The notes: generated by a model from the letters alone, not told the origin. A stretch of 64,000 nucleotides of DNA from Pandoraea iniqua (GCF_902459685.1 NZ_CABPSF010000004.1:1-64000), one strand, 5' to 3'. Shown: positions 21,786 to 32,976, counted from the first letter of the stretch. Translations and numbers: made by a program.

Positions 21786-24133
21786 CAGCCGGCGCTCCGC
21801 GTGCGCAACTCGGTAATGGCCATGAGCAGCGCCTCGGACGTGGCCGGTGCATTGAGCACCGGTTCGTCGCGATGGTCGTTCACGCTGGCGACGGCGTCGC
21901 GCAACGCATTGAACACAGAGAACGGCAGCAACAGCGGCGGTTCGCCCACGGCCTTCGAACGATGGATCGAATCCATCACGTTGGTGTTCTCGAAGAGCGC
22001 CACGCGGAAGTCGGTCGGGCAGTCGCTGATCCCGGGGATCTTGTACGTCGACGGCGCGTGCGTCATCAACTTGCCGTCCTTGTTCCACCACAACTCTTCG
22101 GTGGTCAGCCAGCCCATGCCTTGAATAAACGCGCCTTCCACTTGCCCGATGTCGAGCGCCGGGTTGATCGACTTGCCGGCGTCGTGCAGCACGTCGGCAC
22201 GCAGCAGGCGCCATTCGCCGGTCAACGTGTCGAGCACGACTTCGGACACGGCCGCGCCGTAGGCGAAGTAGTAGAACGGATTGCCGTTCATCTTCGCGGC
22301 ATCCCACGACAGACCCGGCGTGGCGTAGAAGCCGTCGGACCACAGCTGCACGCGCGCCCAGTAGGCCGCTTCCACGAGATCGGGGAACGCGACTTCGTTG
22401 CCGTTGGCGGTCACCACATCGTTGGCGAACTGCACGTCGTCGGCCGAGCCGCCGTATTTTTGCGCAGCAAAGGCGGCCAGTCGCTGGCGAATCTGCCACG
22501 CGGCGTTTTGCGCAGCCTTGCCGTTCAGGTCGGCACCGGTCGACGCTGCCGTCGCGGAGGTGTTGGCGACCTTGCTGGTGTCTGTTGCCGTCACGCGAAC
22601 GTGCGAGAGATCGACGCCCAGCTCGTGCGCCACGACTTGCGCGACCTTGGTGTTCAGCCCTTGGCCCATCTCGGTGCCGCCGTGATTGACCAGCATCGAG
22701 CCGTCACGGTAGACGTGCACCAGCGCACCGGCCTGATTGAAGGCCTGCACGTTGAACGAGATACCGAACTTGAGCGGCGTAAGTGCCAGCCCCTTGCGCA
22801 GCACCGGGCTCGTGCGATTGAACGCGTTCACTGCGTCGCGGCGCGCGCGATAGTCGCTGGTCGTTTCCAGTTCGCTGACCAGCTCGTGAATGATGTTGTC
22901 CTTCACGGTCTGCCCGTACGGCGTGGTGTTGCGATCGGTGGTGCCGTAGAAGTTGACGCGGCGCACGTCGAGGGCGTCTTTACCCAGACGGCGTGCAATG
23001 GCGTCTTGCAGCACTTCCATGATCAGCGCGCCTTGCGGGCCGCCGAAACCACGGAAAGCCGTGTTCGACTGCGTGTTGGTCTTGCCGCACAGCGCGCGCA
23101 GGTCGGCATCGGGCACGTAGTAGGCATTGTCGAAGTGGCAGATCGCGCGCGTGGCGACCGGGCCCGACAGGTCGGCGGAGAAGCCGGCACGCAGCGTCAT
23201 GTCGACTTTTGCGCCAGTGATGCGGCCGGTGTCGTCGAAACCTACGTCGTACTCGAAGTAGAAGCCGTGACGCTTGCCGGTCATCATGAAGTCGTCGTCG
23301 CGATCGAGACGCAGCTTCACCGGGCGCTTGAGGCGCGTGGCGCACAGGGCCGCGACGCACGCAAACAGACCCGATTGCGATTCCTTGCCGCCAAAGCCGC
23401 CGCCCATACGACGGCACTCGACCTGCACCTGATGGCTGTGCCAGTGCAGCGCGTGCGAGACCAGCATCTGCATTTCGGTCGGGTGCTGGGTCGAGCAGTA
23501 GACGTGCACGCCATCGTTTTCTTTCGGAATGGCGTACGAAATCTGCCCTTCGAGATAGAACTGCTCCTGCCCGTTGCATTCGAACGTGCCCGTCAGGCGG
23601 TTCGGCGAGGCTTGCAAGGCCGCATCGGCATCACCACGGCGCAGGTGATACGGCGGCAACACGCCCGCACCCGCGGCTTTGGCCGCCTGCGGCGTGAGAA
23701 TCGACGGCAGATCTTCGTATTCGCCCTTGGCGAGACGCGCGGCACGGCGCGCCGCGTCGTGCGATTCGGCCACGACGGCAAACATTGGCTGACCGATGTA
23801 TTGCACGACGCCGTCGGCAAGAATCGGATCGTCGTGAATGACCGGGCCGCAATCGTTCACACCGGGAATGTCGGCGGCGGTCAGCACGGCGACCACGCCC
23901 GGCGCTTTGCGCACGGCATCGAGATCGAGCGACAGAATGCGCGCGTGCGCCTTGGGCGACGGGCCCAGTGCGCAGTGCAGCGTGCCTTGCAGTTCGGGAA
24001 TGTCGTCGGTGTAAGTGGCTTCGCCAGCCACGTGGAGGACTGCCGATTCGTGCGGACGCGAGCGGCCCACTTGGGCGCTCGATGCCGTAGTGGTGCCGGT
24101 TTGCGTCATGAAGCCTTCAACTTGCGTGTTCAT
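21785..24133 (-). CDS. xdhB: Xanthine dehydrogenase molybdopterin-binding subunit
   Basis: The large subunit (782 residues) carries the molybdopterin active site of xanthine dehydrogenase, oxidising hypoxanthine to xanthine and xanthine to urate. It shows the a/b hammerhead domain at the N-terminus (SAVLHVAGEATYTDDIPE) and molybdenum-binding blocks such as GGGFGGKES, FRGFGGPQG and the C-terminal EPPLLLPFSVF with the catalytic-Glu-type GEPP context. Start at 24133; an alternative ATG eight codons in is possible. xdhA ends 12 bp upstream and xdhC overlaps downstream, so the three form one operon. Confidence 0.97.
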   Translation of the reverse strand: MNTQVEGFMTQTGTTTASSAQVGRSRPHESAVLHVAGEATYTDDIPELQGTLHCALGPSPKAHARILSLDLDAVRKAPGVVAVLTAADIPGVNDCGPVIHDDPILADGVVQYIGQPMFAVVAESHDAARRAARLAKGEYEDLPSILTPQAAKAAGAGVLPPYHLRRGDADAALQASPNRLTGTFECNGQEQFYLEGQISYAIPKENDGVHVYCSTQHPTEMQMLVSHALHWHSHQVQVECRRMGGGFGGKESQSGLFACVAALCATRLKRPVKLRLDRDDDFMMTGKRHGFYFEYDVGFDDTGRITGAKVDMTLRAGFSADLSGPVATRAICHFDNAYYVPDADLRALCGKTNTQSNTAFRGFGGPQGALIMEVLQDAIARRLGKDALDVRRVNFYGTTDRNTTPYGQTVKDNIIHELVSELETTSDYRARRDAVNAFNRTSPVLRKGLALTPLKFGISFNVQAFNQAGALVHVYRDGSMLVNHGGTEMGQGLNTKVAQVVAHELGVDLSHVRVTATDTSKVANTSATAASTGADLNGKAAQNAAWQIRQRLAAFAAQKYGGSADDVQFANDVVTANGNEVAFPDLVEAAYWARVQLWSDGFYATPGLSWDAAKMNGNPFYYFAYGAAVSEVVLDTLTGEWRLLRADVLHDAGKSINPALDIGQVEGAFIQGMGWLTTEELWWNKDGKLMTHAPSTYKIPGISDCPTDFRVALFENTNVMDSIHRSKAVGEPPLLLPFSVFNALRDAVASVNDHRDEPVLNAPATSEALLMAITELRTRSAG

Positions 24134-24145
24134 GGGCGGCTCCGG

Positions 24146-25618
<1,473 letters not shown>

Positions 25619-25827
25619 GATTCTCAGTGTAGTGCAGTGAATTGTTGTCGATGTGCCGGGACTGCTCCGGCGTGGGGATGAGCCGAAGATAGCACCGGCG
25701 CGGGAGGTAAATATTTCGTGCCCATGATGATGGCTATTCGGTCGCCCCGATGACGCGGCATTGTCATAAACTATCGTTCATCCCCCCGTTATCAGACGTT
25801 CAACACGTCCACCGAGCCCCCGTCCCC

Positions 25828-26820
25828 ATGCAAAGACCCCGCGAACAGATCGACGCCTACCTGCTGCGGGTGCTCCATACGCTGCTCACCGAACAAAGCG
25901 TTTCGCGCGCCGCGCTCAAGCTCGGCCAGTCGCAACCGGCGGTCAGCAACTCGCTGCGCCGGCTGCGCGAGATCACCGGCGACGCCATTCTGGTGCGCGG
26001 CAAGAGCGGCATGGTCGCCACCGAACGCGGCCGCGAGCTGCTGGGTTTTGCGACGGATGCGCTCGCCGCCATCGACCGTATCACCCATCCGGCCACCGAA
26101 TTCGCCCCGCAGACCACCACGCGGGCGTTCCGGCTGGGCGCGCCGGACTATCTCGACGCGGTTTTCCTGCCCAATATCGCCGAAGTGCTGCGCCGCGATG
26201 CGCCGTCGGCGCGGCTGCACGTTCAGCCGATCAATGCCGGCTTCGACTACGCCGGGGCGCTGGAAAACGGCTCGCTCGACGTGGTGATCGGCAACTGGCT
26301 GGAACCGCCGCCCCAACTGCACATGTCGCGCCTGTTCGACGACGAAGTGGTGTGCATGCTCGGCGCGCAGCATCCGCTGGCAAATAAGGGCATTTCGCTC
26401 AAGCACTATCTGGAATTGCCGCATCTCGCGCCCACACCCTACGTCGCGGAGCGGCAGAGCTTTATCGACGGCTGTCTGGCGGAACAGGGGCTGCGGCGCA
26501 ACATTCAGATGACGATGCCGTACTTCGGGCTCGTGCCGTACGTGCTGATGCGCACGGATCTGGTGTTCACCACTGGGCGGCAGTTTGCGCAGCACTACGC
26601 GCGTTACTTGCCGATTCGCGTGCTGCCGTCACCGTTCGCATTCCCGCCGATGCGGTTCTATCAGTTATGGCACGAACGGACTCACGCGGCCCCCGAGGTG
26701 ACGTGGCTGCGCCGGCGAGTGGCGGAAGTGGCAACGGAACTGGATGCGGCCGGGAGTGGGGCGGGTGCGGGGAATGGCGCGGGGCTTGCCACCGACGGCA
26801 CGGTGGCCGGACGGCCTTAA
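25828..26820 (+). CDS. LysR-family regulator, probable control of xdhABC
   Basis: A 330-residue LysR protein with the helix-turn-helix at about 8-66 (QSVSRAALKLGQSQPAVSNSLRRL) and an effector domain of the NodD/PcpR-like group (FRLGAPDYLDAVFLPNI). The start at 25828 (MQRPREQID) fits the domain; the longer frame adds 26 residues without similarity. A Gly/Ala-rich tail ends the protein. Divergent placement from xdhA suggests it regulates purine oxidation genes in response to a purine, which is inference from position. Confidence 0.88.
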   Translation: MQRPREQIDAYLLRVLHTLLTEQSVSRAALKLGQSQPAVSNSLRRLREITGDAILVRGKSGMVATERGRELLGFATDALAAIDRITHPATEFAPQTTTRAFRLGAPDYLDAVFLPNIAEVLRRDAPSARLHVQPINAGFDYAGALENGSLDVVIGNWLEPPPQLHMSRLFDDEVVCMLGAQHPLANKGISLKHYLELPHLAPTPYVAERQSFIDGCLAEQGLRRNIQMTMPYFGLVPYVLMRTDLVFTTGRQFAQHYARYLPIRVLPSPFAFPPMRFYQLWHERTHAAPEVTWLRRRVAEVATELDAAGSGAGAGNGAGLATDGTVAGRP

Positions 26821-26921
26821 AGACAAGACTGGCCGCCCGGGAGGACGGCCAGCGAGACAGCCATCGATATCGGGCGGTGCCGCAGCGGGCACGCGCCGGT
26901 ATCGAATCAGAGAATGACGCC

Positions 26922-27434
26922 TTAGCGCAGCGAAATCGCGCGACGCGGACGATGCAACGCCAGCGCCAGAAAAATTACGACAAACGCGGCCAGCGACCAC
27001 ATCGGCAGCGTCAGGCCGAGAATCGGCGGATACATCGTCTGGCACATCCCCTGCACTTGGAAGACCTGCGGCAGCATGCGCGAGGTCGGCAGGGCATCGA
27101 CGAAGGCTTCGACGACGTCGTAGCCGCAGCTCACCATCGGGTTGGCCTGCACGTAGATCAGATAGGCCGATGCGGCCATGCCGCCAATCGCCGACAGCGC
27201 CGCCAGTACGCGCGCGAACTGAATGCCCGCCCAGCCGCGCGAGACCGCACCGACCAGCCCGAAAATCGCGATCAGCACCAGCGAGTAGCGCGCCAGAATG
27301 CACAGCGGACAAGGGTCTTCGTGCAGCACGTACTGGAAGTACAGCGCGCCGCCCAGCAGGGCGAGACACACGAGGGTCAGCAGGAAATACAACGAGCGTT
27401 CGCGGCGCAGGGCCGGGTCGATTTGAGCGTTCAT
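26922..27434 (-). CDS. dsbB: Disulfide bond formation protein B
   Basis: DsbB is an inner-membrane quinone reductase that re-oxidises periplasmic DsbA. The 170-residue protein has four membrane helices and both redox pairs: Cys42-Cys45 (CPLC) in the first periplasmic loop and Cys103/Cys131 in the second (MVSCGYD, QGMCQTM). The start at 27434 gives the normal length; 64 in-frame codons upstream are not conserved. It stands alone and converges with the LysR gene. Confidence 0.95.
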   Translation of the reverse strand: MNAQIDPALRRERSLYFLLTLVCLALLGGALYFQYVLHEDPCPLCILARYSLVLIAIFGLVGAVSRGWAGIQFARVLAALSAIGGMAASAYLIYVQANPMVSCGYDVVEAFVDALPTSRMLPQVFQVQGMCQTMYPPILGLTLPMWSLAAFVVIFLALALHRPRRAISLR

Positions 27435-27695
27435 GTCACTTCGGGCGGATGGACTATCGGATAACAGACGGCACGCTGATGCCCGTAAACCCCCGTATGA
27501 TGCGGGCGCCGGGCACATGGGCTGGCATTGTAACCCCGCGTCGATTCGCGCGTGAGACGAAAAAATACGGAACTTTCCGCCCAGAAATCGGACGTTTGCG
27601 GTCCCCTGTGGGCTATCAAAACTCACAGGGGTGCCGGAGCCAGAACCAGAACCGGTGCCGGTGATCGGGCCGGGACATCACCGCCCGCAGCGGAT

Positions 27696-29081
27696 TCAGC
27701 CGCCCAAGCCCGCCTCGCGCAACGTGTGCTCGATGGCCCGGCCAACTGGGAACAGGCGCGCATCGTCGCCCGCTGCGCCGCTCACCATCAGGCCGATGGG
27801 CGCTTCGCCTTCTGCCTGACACGGCAGCGAGAACGCGCAGCCGTCGATCATGTTGATCGCCGTGGGGTTGCGCAGCACCAGCGCATTGGTGGCCGTGAAC
27901 GTCTCGTCGCTGGCTTCCAGCGGGGCGATTGCCGGCGGCGTGAGCGGCACGGTCGGGCACAGCACCGCGTCGAAACTCTGCCAAACAGGATTTGCTGCCC
28001 CGATGAGCGCGGCTCGCGCTTCGATCAGGTCGATATAGTCGGCTGCTCCCGCAGGCTCGCCCTTGCGGATGCGAACGAGCACGCGCGGGTCATACCCGTC
28101 GGCGCGTTCGGCCAGCAGCTTGCGATGCCATGCGAACGCTTCAATCGGCGAGAAGCCGAAGCGGTTGATCGCGGGCAGGTTTTCGAAGGGGGCGAATTTG
28201 AATTCGACGAGCGTCGCGCCGGCCTTGGCCAGTGCGGCGAGTGCGCGTTCATAAATGGCGAGGGCGGCGGGTTCTGCGCCATCGAGCACGTAGTTTGTCA
28301 GCACGCCAAAGCGCATGCCCTTGAGCGGGCGCAGGGCCGCGGGTGTTTCGATGACCGGTTGACCGGACAGAATGGCATCGACCCATGCGCAGCAGTCGAC
28401 CGAGCGGCCGATCGGGCCCACCGAGTCCAGCGTGGTCGAGAGCGGCACGGCGCCGTCGCGCGGCGTGCGCGAGGCGGTCGGCTTGAAGCCGGTCAGGCCG
28501 CAAAACGCCGACGGAATACGGATCGAGCCGCCCGTGTCGGTGCCCAGACCCACGGCGGCCATGCCGTCCGCGACCGAGGCGGCGGCGCCCGAGGACGAGC
28601 CCCCGGCCACATGGCCCGTCTCGCGCTGCCACGGCGAGCGCGGGTGGCCGTAATGCGGGTTGAGGCCCAGCCCGGAAAACGCGAATTCGGTCATGTTGGT
28701 GCGGCCGACGATCACCGCGCCAGCCTGACGCAGGCGCGCCACGGCGGGGGCGTCGCGCGTTGCCGGTGCGGCGTCGGCGAGCACGGTCGACCCGGCGCGC
28801 GTGACTTGCCCAGCTACGTCGAACAGGTCTTTGACGGACACCGGCACGCCCATCAGCGGCGACAGGCGCACACCGGCGCGACGCAGGGCGTCCAGACCGT
28901 CGGCGGCGGCGCGGGCGGCGTCGGCGTCCACCTGCGTGAAGACGACGTGGCCTTGGCCCGCCGGATCGGCGATGCGCGAGAGCGCTTGCTCGGTCAGGGC
29001 GCGGCTGGTGGTGCGGCCGCTGTCGAGTGCGGCAGCGAGATCGGACAGGGGGCGTTTCAGATCGATGGCGTCGTGGCTCAT
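27696..29081 (-). CDS. Amidase signature family hydrolase
   Basis: A 461-residue serine hydrolase acting on an unknown amide. The Ser-cisSer-Lys triad is present: Lys84 in VSVKDLF, the serine cluster GGSSSG at 160-165 and the nucleophile Ser186 in GTDTGGSIRIP. It begins two bases after the gntR stop and its ribosome-binding site lies within gntR, so it is the third gene of the DUF2848-gntR-amidase operon. It lacks GatA's partner genes nearby, so a catabolic role is more likely than tRNA amidotransfer. Confidence 0.9.
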   Translation of the reverse strand: MSHDAIDLKRPLSDLAAALDSGRTTSRALTEQALSRIADPAGQGHVVFTQVDADAARAAADGLDALRRAGVRLSPLMGVPVSVKDLFDVAGQVTRAGSTVLADAAPATRDAPAVARLRQAGAVIVGRTNMTEFAFSGLGLNPHYGHPRSPWQRETGHVAGGSSSGAAASVADGMAAVGLGTDTGGSIRIPSAFCGLTGFKPTASRTPRDGAVPLSTTLDSVGPIGRSVDCCAWVDAILSGQPVIETPAALRPLKGMRFGVLTNYVLDGAEPAALAIYERALAALAKAGATLVEFKFAPFENLPAINRFGFSPIEAFAWHRKLLAERADGYDPRVLVRIRKGEPAGAADYIDLIEARAALIGAANPVWQSFDAVLCPTVPLTPPAIAPLEASDETFTATNALVLRNPTAINMIDGCAFSLPCQAEGEAPIGLMVSGAAGDDARLFPVGRAIEHTLREAGLGG

Positions 29082-29083
29082 GT

Positions 29084-29788
29084 TCAGATCGCTTTCAGAA
29101 TATGGGTGCGGAATTCTTCGATATGCCGGGCAATCGCCCGGCGGGCGCGCTCGGCGTCGTGTGCCGCCAAGGCTTCATACAGTTCGAGATGCTCGTCGAA
29201 CACGCCTTCCAGATGGCTCGGCGTGGACAGCGCCAGAAACCAGAAGCGCAGCGAGCGCTCGTGCAGGCCGCGCAGCAACTCGGCCAGCGTCTGGTTACGC
29301 GAGGCGCGCGAGATCGCCAGATGGAAGTCCCGGTCGATGGCCATCATCACGGCCACGTCGCGTGCCGCAATGGCGTCGCGCGAGCGCGCCAGCACGGCTT
29401 TGATGGCCGCGAGGTCGTCGGGTGTCGCCGCGCGGGCGGCCAGTTCGACGCAGTAGGTCTCGTTGATCATGCGCACGTCGATGATCTCGAGCGCATCGTT
29501 GAGCGAGACCGGCGCGACCATGGCGCCTTTGCGCGGCAGGATCACGAGCAAGCCTTCGAGCGCCAGACGGTGCATCGCCTGATGCACCGGCGTGCGCCCG
29601 AGCCCCGTCGACTGCATCAGTTGGGCTTCGTTGAGCGTTTCGCCCGGACGCAGCCGCAAGGTGATGATGTCGTGCTTGATCGCCTCGTAGGCGCGCTCGG
29701 TGAGACTGCGGCCATCGGCGGGCGCAGCGGCGCGAGGGGAGGCCGCAGGGGCGGCGGGGGCGGAAGCGTCGGGCGTGTCGTTGAGCAT
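29084..29788 (-). CDS. GntR (FadR subfamily) transcriptional regulator
   Basis: A 234-residue regulator: an Ala/Pro-rich lead of about 25 residues, a winged helix-turn-helix (LTERAYEAIKHDIITLRLRPG ... GLGRTPVHQAMHRL) and an all-helical FCD effector domain with metal-site-like residues (DRDFHLAI, EHLELYEAL, RHIEEF). FCD regulators usually sense carboxylic acids and repress their own operons. It sits between the DUF2848 gene (14-bp gap) and the amidase gene (2-bp gap). A TGTGAAAT/ATTTCACA inverted repeat in front of the operon is a candidate operator. Confidence 0.9.
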   Translation of the reverse strand: MLNDTPDASAPAAPAASPRAAAPADGRSLTERAYEAIKHDIITLRLRPGETLNEAQLMQSTGLGRTPVHQAMHRLALEGLLVILPRKGAMVAPVSLNDALEIIDVRMINETYCVELAARAATPDDLAAIKAVLARSRDAIAARDVAVMMAIDRDFHLAISRASRNQTLAELLRGLHERSLRFWFLALSTPSHLEGVFDEHLELYEALAAHDAERARRAIARHIEEFRTHILKAI

Positions 29789-29802
29789 CGAATCGGGGGA
29801 GA

Positions 29803-30522
29803 TCAGTCGGCGATGGCCAGCGCCTGTGTGGCGTAGCGATGCCGGATAGCGCGGCCGAGCACCGGGTCGCGCAGTTCGATTTCGAACACGTCGCCCCCGG
29901 CGACGCCGCCGATGGCAGCGAGTGTGCCACAGAACATTGCGGCACCCGCAGGCAAGCCGTCCGGGCCCAGTTTTGCCATCAATTCCTGCGGTGAGAGCAG
30001 GCCGGCCACCGTGCCTTCCTGATACAGATGGCGCGCACCGTCGCGCGTGACCCACGAGCGCAGTTCCAGTTGATCCCAGTGACCTGCCACGTCGGCGAAG
30101 CGCCACGCCTCGCGCGCGACCGGCTTGCCGCAGACCTGTTTCGACACGGTCACGCCGTACGCCTCGACTTCGCGGTCAGTGTGGTCGGAGCCCACGCTCA
30201 CCAGCAAACCGGCGTCGCTTTGCACCAGCACGCACTCGGCTTCGCCGCTGCTGGTCTGGCCGACCACGTCGATGGCGTCGTCCTGCGAGAGCAAGGCCGG
30301 CGCCAGCCGGTAGAAGCAGGGCGTGGTCGACGGACGGCGCACACCCAGCGCCGCCAATTCGGCAATGTGATGCTCGACCGCGTCGCGGTCACGCCCGGCC
30401 CAGCCGGCAATGATCAGCGTATCGACACTCGCGGTGACGGGCGCAGTGAGAGGCGCTGATGCGGCCACGGAGGCGTCGCCCTGTGACACCGCAAGCACCG
30501 CAAACGACAAACGGGAACTCAT
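29803..30522 (-). CDS. DUF2848 family protein
   Basis: A 239-residue soluble protein with features of DUF2848, distantly like fumarylacetoacetate-hydrolase folds: blocks such as LIIAGWAGRD, VLVQSDAGLLVSVGSDHTDREVE and GTLAAIGGV with FEIELRDP. The reaction is unknown to me. It is the first gene of the operon, with a clear AGGAG ribosome-binding site, and is followed by a GntR regulator and an amidase, so a hydrolytic catabolic pathway for an amide or keto-acid compound is a reasonable guess. Confidence 0.82.
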   Translation of the reverse strand: MSSRLSFAVLAVSQGDASVAASAPLTAPVTASVDTLIIAGWAGRDRDAVEHHIAELAALGVRRPSTTPCFYRLAPALLSQDDAIDVVGQTSSGEAECVLVQSDAGLLVSVGSDHTDREVEAYGVTVSKQVCGKPVAREAWRFADVAGHWDQLELRSWVTRDGARHLYQEGTVAGLLSPQELMAKLGPDGLPAGAAMFCGTLAAIGGVAGGDVFEIELRDPVLGRAIRHRYATQALAIAD

Positions 30523-30535
30523 GAAAACGCACTCC

Positions 30536-30571
30536 TGTGAAATTCAATTGATATTGTTGTGATATTTCACA
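30536..30571 (-). promoter_or_regulatory. Candidate GntR operator, inverted repeat before the DUF2848 operon
   Basis: TGTGAAAT (30536-30543) and ATTTCACA (30564-30571) form a perfect inverted repeat with 20 bp between. The right arm is also part of a tighter dyad TGTGA-N4-TCACA at 30558-30571. The whole lies 14-49 bp upstream of the first gene in an A+T-rich stretch. Assignment to the GntR regulator is inferred from position. Confidence 0.5.
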
Positions 30572-31001
30572 GTGCGACGCGACAAAAGGCAAGTAAAAAA
30601 ATTTCATCGGAAGGGGCGATTCGTGGGAATTCTGGGGAATTTTTTGTGAAGAGCCCCGTCAATCATGGGTTGCGCGCGTCTCCGCCCATCGCGTATATTG
30701 ATTCGGCGCGCGCGGGTGGTATCGCGGTCGCACCGTGCCTTGCGGACATTTCCCCTGCGTTGGACCTCCAGCGCCGGGTATCCGAACGAGGCACAGGCAA
30801 GACCGATCGCCCGGCGGCACGCCCGCGCCAGGGGCGACACGCGCAACGTCTATCAAGCCGGCAGGGTCTCAGCCGGCTTCCCACCTTTATCAAGCATCAC
30901 GCCTTGTGTTGCCGCGGCGGCCTTCGGGTTGCGGCGCGGCGTTTGGCGTGACATCAAGAACAGCAATACCGGCGTAACACGCCGCGGGGAGAACGTATCG
31001 G
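30572..31001. other. Long leader/intergenic region before the antiporter gene
   Basis: About 430 bp with no convincing gene. There is a small hairpin (aagccggc / gccggctt, 30855-30879) without a U-tract, and A+T-rich sequence at 30590-30650 where a promoter for the antiporter may lie. No known riboswitch is recognised, but the leader could be up to 300 nt. Confidence 0.4.
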
Positions 31002-32798
31002 ATGCATCACGCCATCGACTTCATTCAGGACCTGGCCGTCATCATGCTGCTTGCCGGCATCGTGACGGTCATCTTCAACCGGTTCCGGCAACCGGTCGTG
31101 CTCGGCTACATCGTGGCGGGCGTGATCATCGGCCCGTACACACCGCCGTTTGCCCTCATACACGACGAGAAGACGATCGGCATTCTGGCCGAGCTCGGGG
31201 TCGTGTTCCTGATGTTCTCGCTGGGGCTGGAATTCAGCTTGCGCAAGCTCGCGCGCGTGGGCGTGACCGCCTTCGTGGCGGCGCTCACCGAGATCGTGCT
31301 GATGCTCTGGATCGGCTACGAGATCGGCCGCTTCTTCGGCTGGAAGGCGATGGACTCGATCTTCCTCGGGGCCATGCTGGCGATTTCGTCGACCACCATC
31401 ATCGTCAAGGCACTCGACGAACTCGGCATGAAGAAAGAGCGCTTCGCGCAGCTCATCTTCGGCGTGCTGATCGTGGAAGACGTGCTCGCCATCGGCATGA
31501 TCGCGCTGCTCTCGGGTATTGCCATCAGCGGCTCGGTCGATGCGGGCGAAGCCACGTTCACGCTGGGCAAGCTGCTGCTGTTCATGGTCGTGTCGCTCGT
31601 GGTGGGCATCTTGCTCGTGCCGCGCATTCTCGGCTACGTGGCCAAGTTCAAGAGCGACGAAATGTTGCTCGTGGTGGTACTCGGCCTGTGCTTCGGCTTC
31701 TGTCTGCTGGTCATCCAGATGGGCTACAGCGTGGCACTCGGCGCGTTTCTCATCGGCGCGATCATGGCCGAAGCGCGGGAGTTGCATACGATCGAGCGGC
31801 TGGTGGCGCCACTGCGCGACATGTTCAGTGCGATCTTCTTCGTGACGATCGGGCTGCTGCTCGACCCGCACGTGCTCAGCACGTACATCGTGCCGATTCT
31901 GGTGATCACGGTGGCGGTGGTAGTGGGCAAGATCGTGTCGTGCGGGCTCGGGGCGTTCATGTCGGGGCAGGATGGCAGAACCTCGATGCGCGTGGGCATG
32001 GGCCTGTCGCAGATCGGTGAGTTCTCGTTCATCATCGCGTCGCTGGGGCTGTCGCTGAAGGTGACGAGCGACTTTTTGTACCCGATTGCCGTGGCCGTGT
32101 CGGTTATCACGACGCTGCTCACGCCGTACCTGATTCGCGGCGCCGATCCGTTCACGGGCTGGCTCGGCCGTGTGATGCCGGGGCGTCTGTCGTACGTGCT
32201 CGGGCAATACACGCAGTGGCTGCAAAGCATTCAACTGACGGGCGACAGCGCGGCCATTGTGGGCATCGTGCGACGCATTGTGGTCAGCGTGGCGATCAAT
32301 CTGGCGCTGGTGGTGACGATTTTCCTCGGCGGTGCGTTCTTCTACCGCCGTCTGGCGGAACTGATGTCGCCGTGGGTGCGCGACCCGAGTCTGCAAAGCG
32401 CGGTGGTGTGGGGTGGTGCGCTGGTGGTGTCGCTGCCGTTCCTGATTGCGGTGTATCGCAAGCTCAAGTCGCTCTCGCTGCTGCTCGTGGAGTTGTCGGT
32501 GCCGCCGAGCCTGACGGGGCGCTATACGCTGCAAGTGCGTCGCGTGGTCGCTGAGATTCTGCCGATTGCGGCGATGGTCGGCGTGATTCTGCTGGTGGCG
32601 GCGCTCTCGGCGAGCATTCTGCCGTCGACCGAGATGATCGTGCTGATCGTTGCGGGGACGGTAGTGCTGGCAGTGGTCATGCGTAGCTGGTTCGTGCGCA
32701 TGCACGCGAAGCTGCAAATCGCGCTCAAGGAAACCATGGAGCACCAGCCGGAAAGCGATCACGGCGGTGGCCCGCAAGGTGGTGGCGGTTCGCACTGA
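31002..32798 (+). CDS. CPA2-family (KefB/C-like) cation:proton antiporter
   Basis: A 598-residue inner-membrane protein. Residues about 5-385 form the Na+/H+ exchanger domain with CPA2 motifs (FRQPVVLGYIVAGVIIGP, FLMFSLGLEFS, GVLIVEDVLAI, GAFLIGAIMAE). Unlike KefB/KefC there is no nucleotide-binding TrkA-N domain; instead residues about 430-570 hold four more hydrophobic segments, and the tail is Gly/His-rich. K+ or Na+ exchange for protons is expected. The GGGGAG site 10 bases upstream supports the start. A strong terminator follows. Confidence 0.88.
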   Translation: MHHAIDFIQDLAVIMLLAGIVTVIFNRFRQPVVLGYIVAGVIIGPYTPPFALIHDEKTIGILAELGVVFLMFSLGLEFSLRKLARVGVTAFVAALTEIVLMLWIGYEIGRFFGWKAMDSIFLGAMLAISSTTIIVKALDELGMKKERFAQLIFGVLIVEDVLAIGMIALLSGIAISGSVDAGEATFTLGKLLLFMVVSLVVGILLVPRILGYVAKFKSDEMLLVVVLGLCFGFCLLVIQMGYSVALGAFLIGAIMAEARELHTIERLVAPLRDMFSAIFFVTIGLLLDPHVLSTYIVPILVITVAVVVGKIVSCGLGAFMSGQDGRTSMRVGMGLSQIGEFSFIIASLGLSLKVTSDFLYPIAVAVSVITTLLTPYLIRGADPFTGWLGRVMPGRLSYVLGQYTQWLQSIQLTGDSAAIVGIVRRIVVSVAINLALVVTIFLGGAFFYRRLAELMSPWVRDPSLQSAVVWGGALVVSLPFLIAVYRKLKSLSLLLVELSVPPSLTGRYTLQVRRVVAEILPIAAMVGVILLVAALSASILPSTEMIVLIVAGTVVLAVVMRSWFVRMHAKLQIALKETMEHQPESDHGGGPQGGGGSH

Positions 32799-32855
32799 GT
32801 TGTACTGATCGAGGTGACTGACGGCGCGAAGGACGTTGCGCCGTAGTCGCCTAAT

Positions 32856-32894
32856 AAAAAGCCCGCCGGAGTATGGTCTCCGGCGGGCTTTTTT
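32856..32894. terminator. Intrinsic terminator after the antiporter gene
   Basis: A 10-bp stem (gcccgccgga / tccggcgggc) is flanked by AAAAA and TTTTTT, functional on either strand; the thioesterase gene converges from the right. Confidence 0.92.
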
Positions 32895-32976
32895 GTTCAG
32901 TGGGCTGACGTAGTCGGCGTATTACGCCTCGCGCCCCTTCGATCTCGCGAGTTCGGGAGGTTGGGAGGTCGCAACC

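Noticed and set aside
30855-30879. Riboswitch in the antiporter leader
   Set aside because: A single short hairpin without conserved blocks of any class known to me.
30559-30951. 130-codon plus-strand frame in the antiporter leader
   Set aside because: Overlaps the GntR operator region, no ribosome-binding site, competing frames on both strands with similar lengths.
30954-32795. 613-codon His/Gln/Asp-rich open frame opposite the antiporter
   Set aside because: Its composition is the complement of hydrophobic codons; not a real protein.
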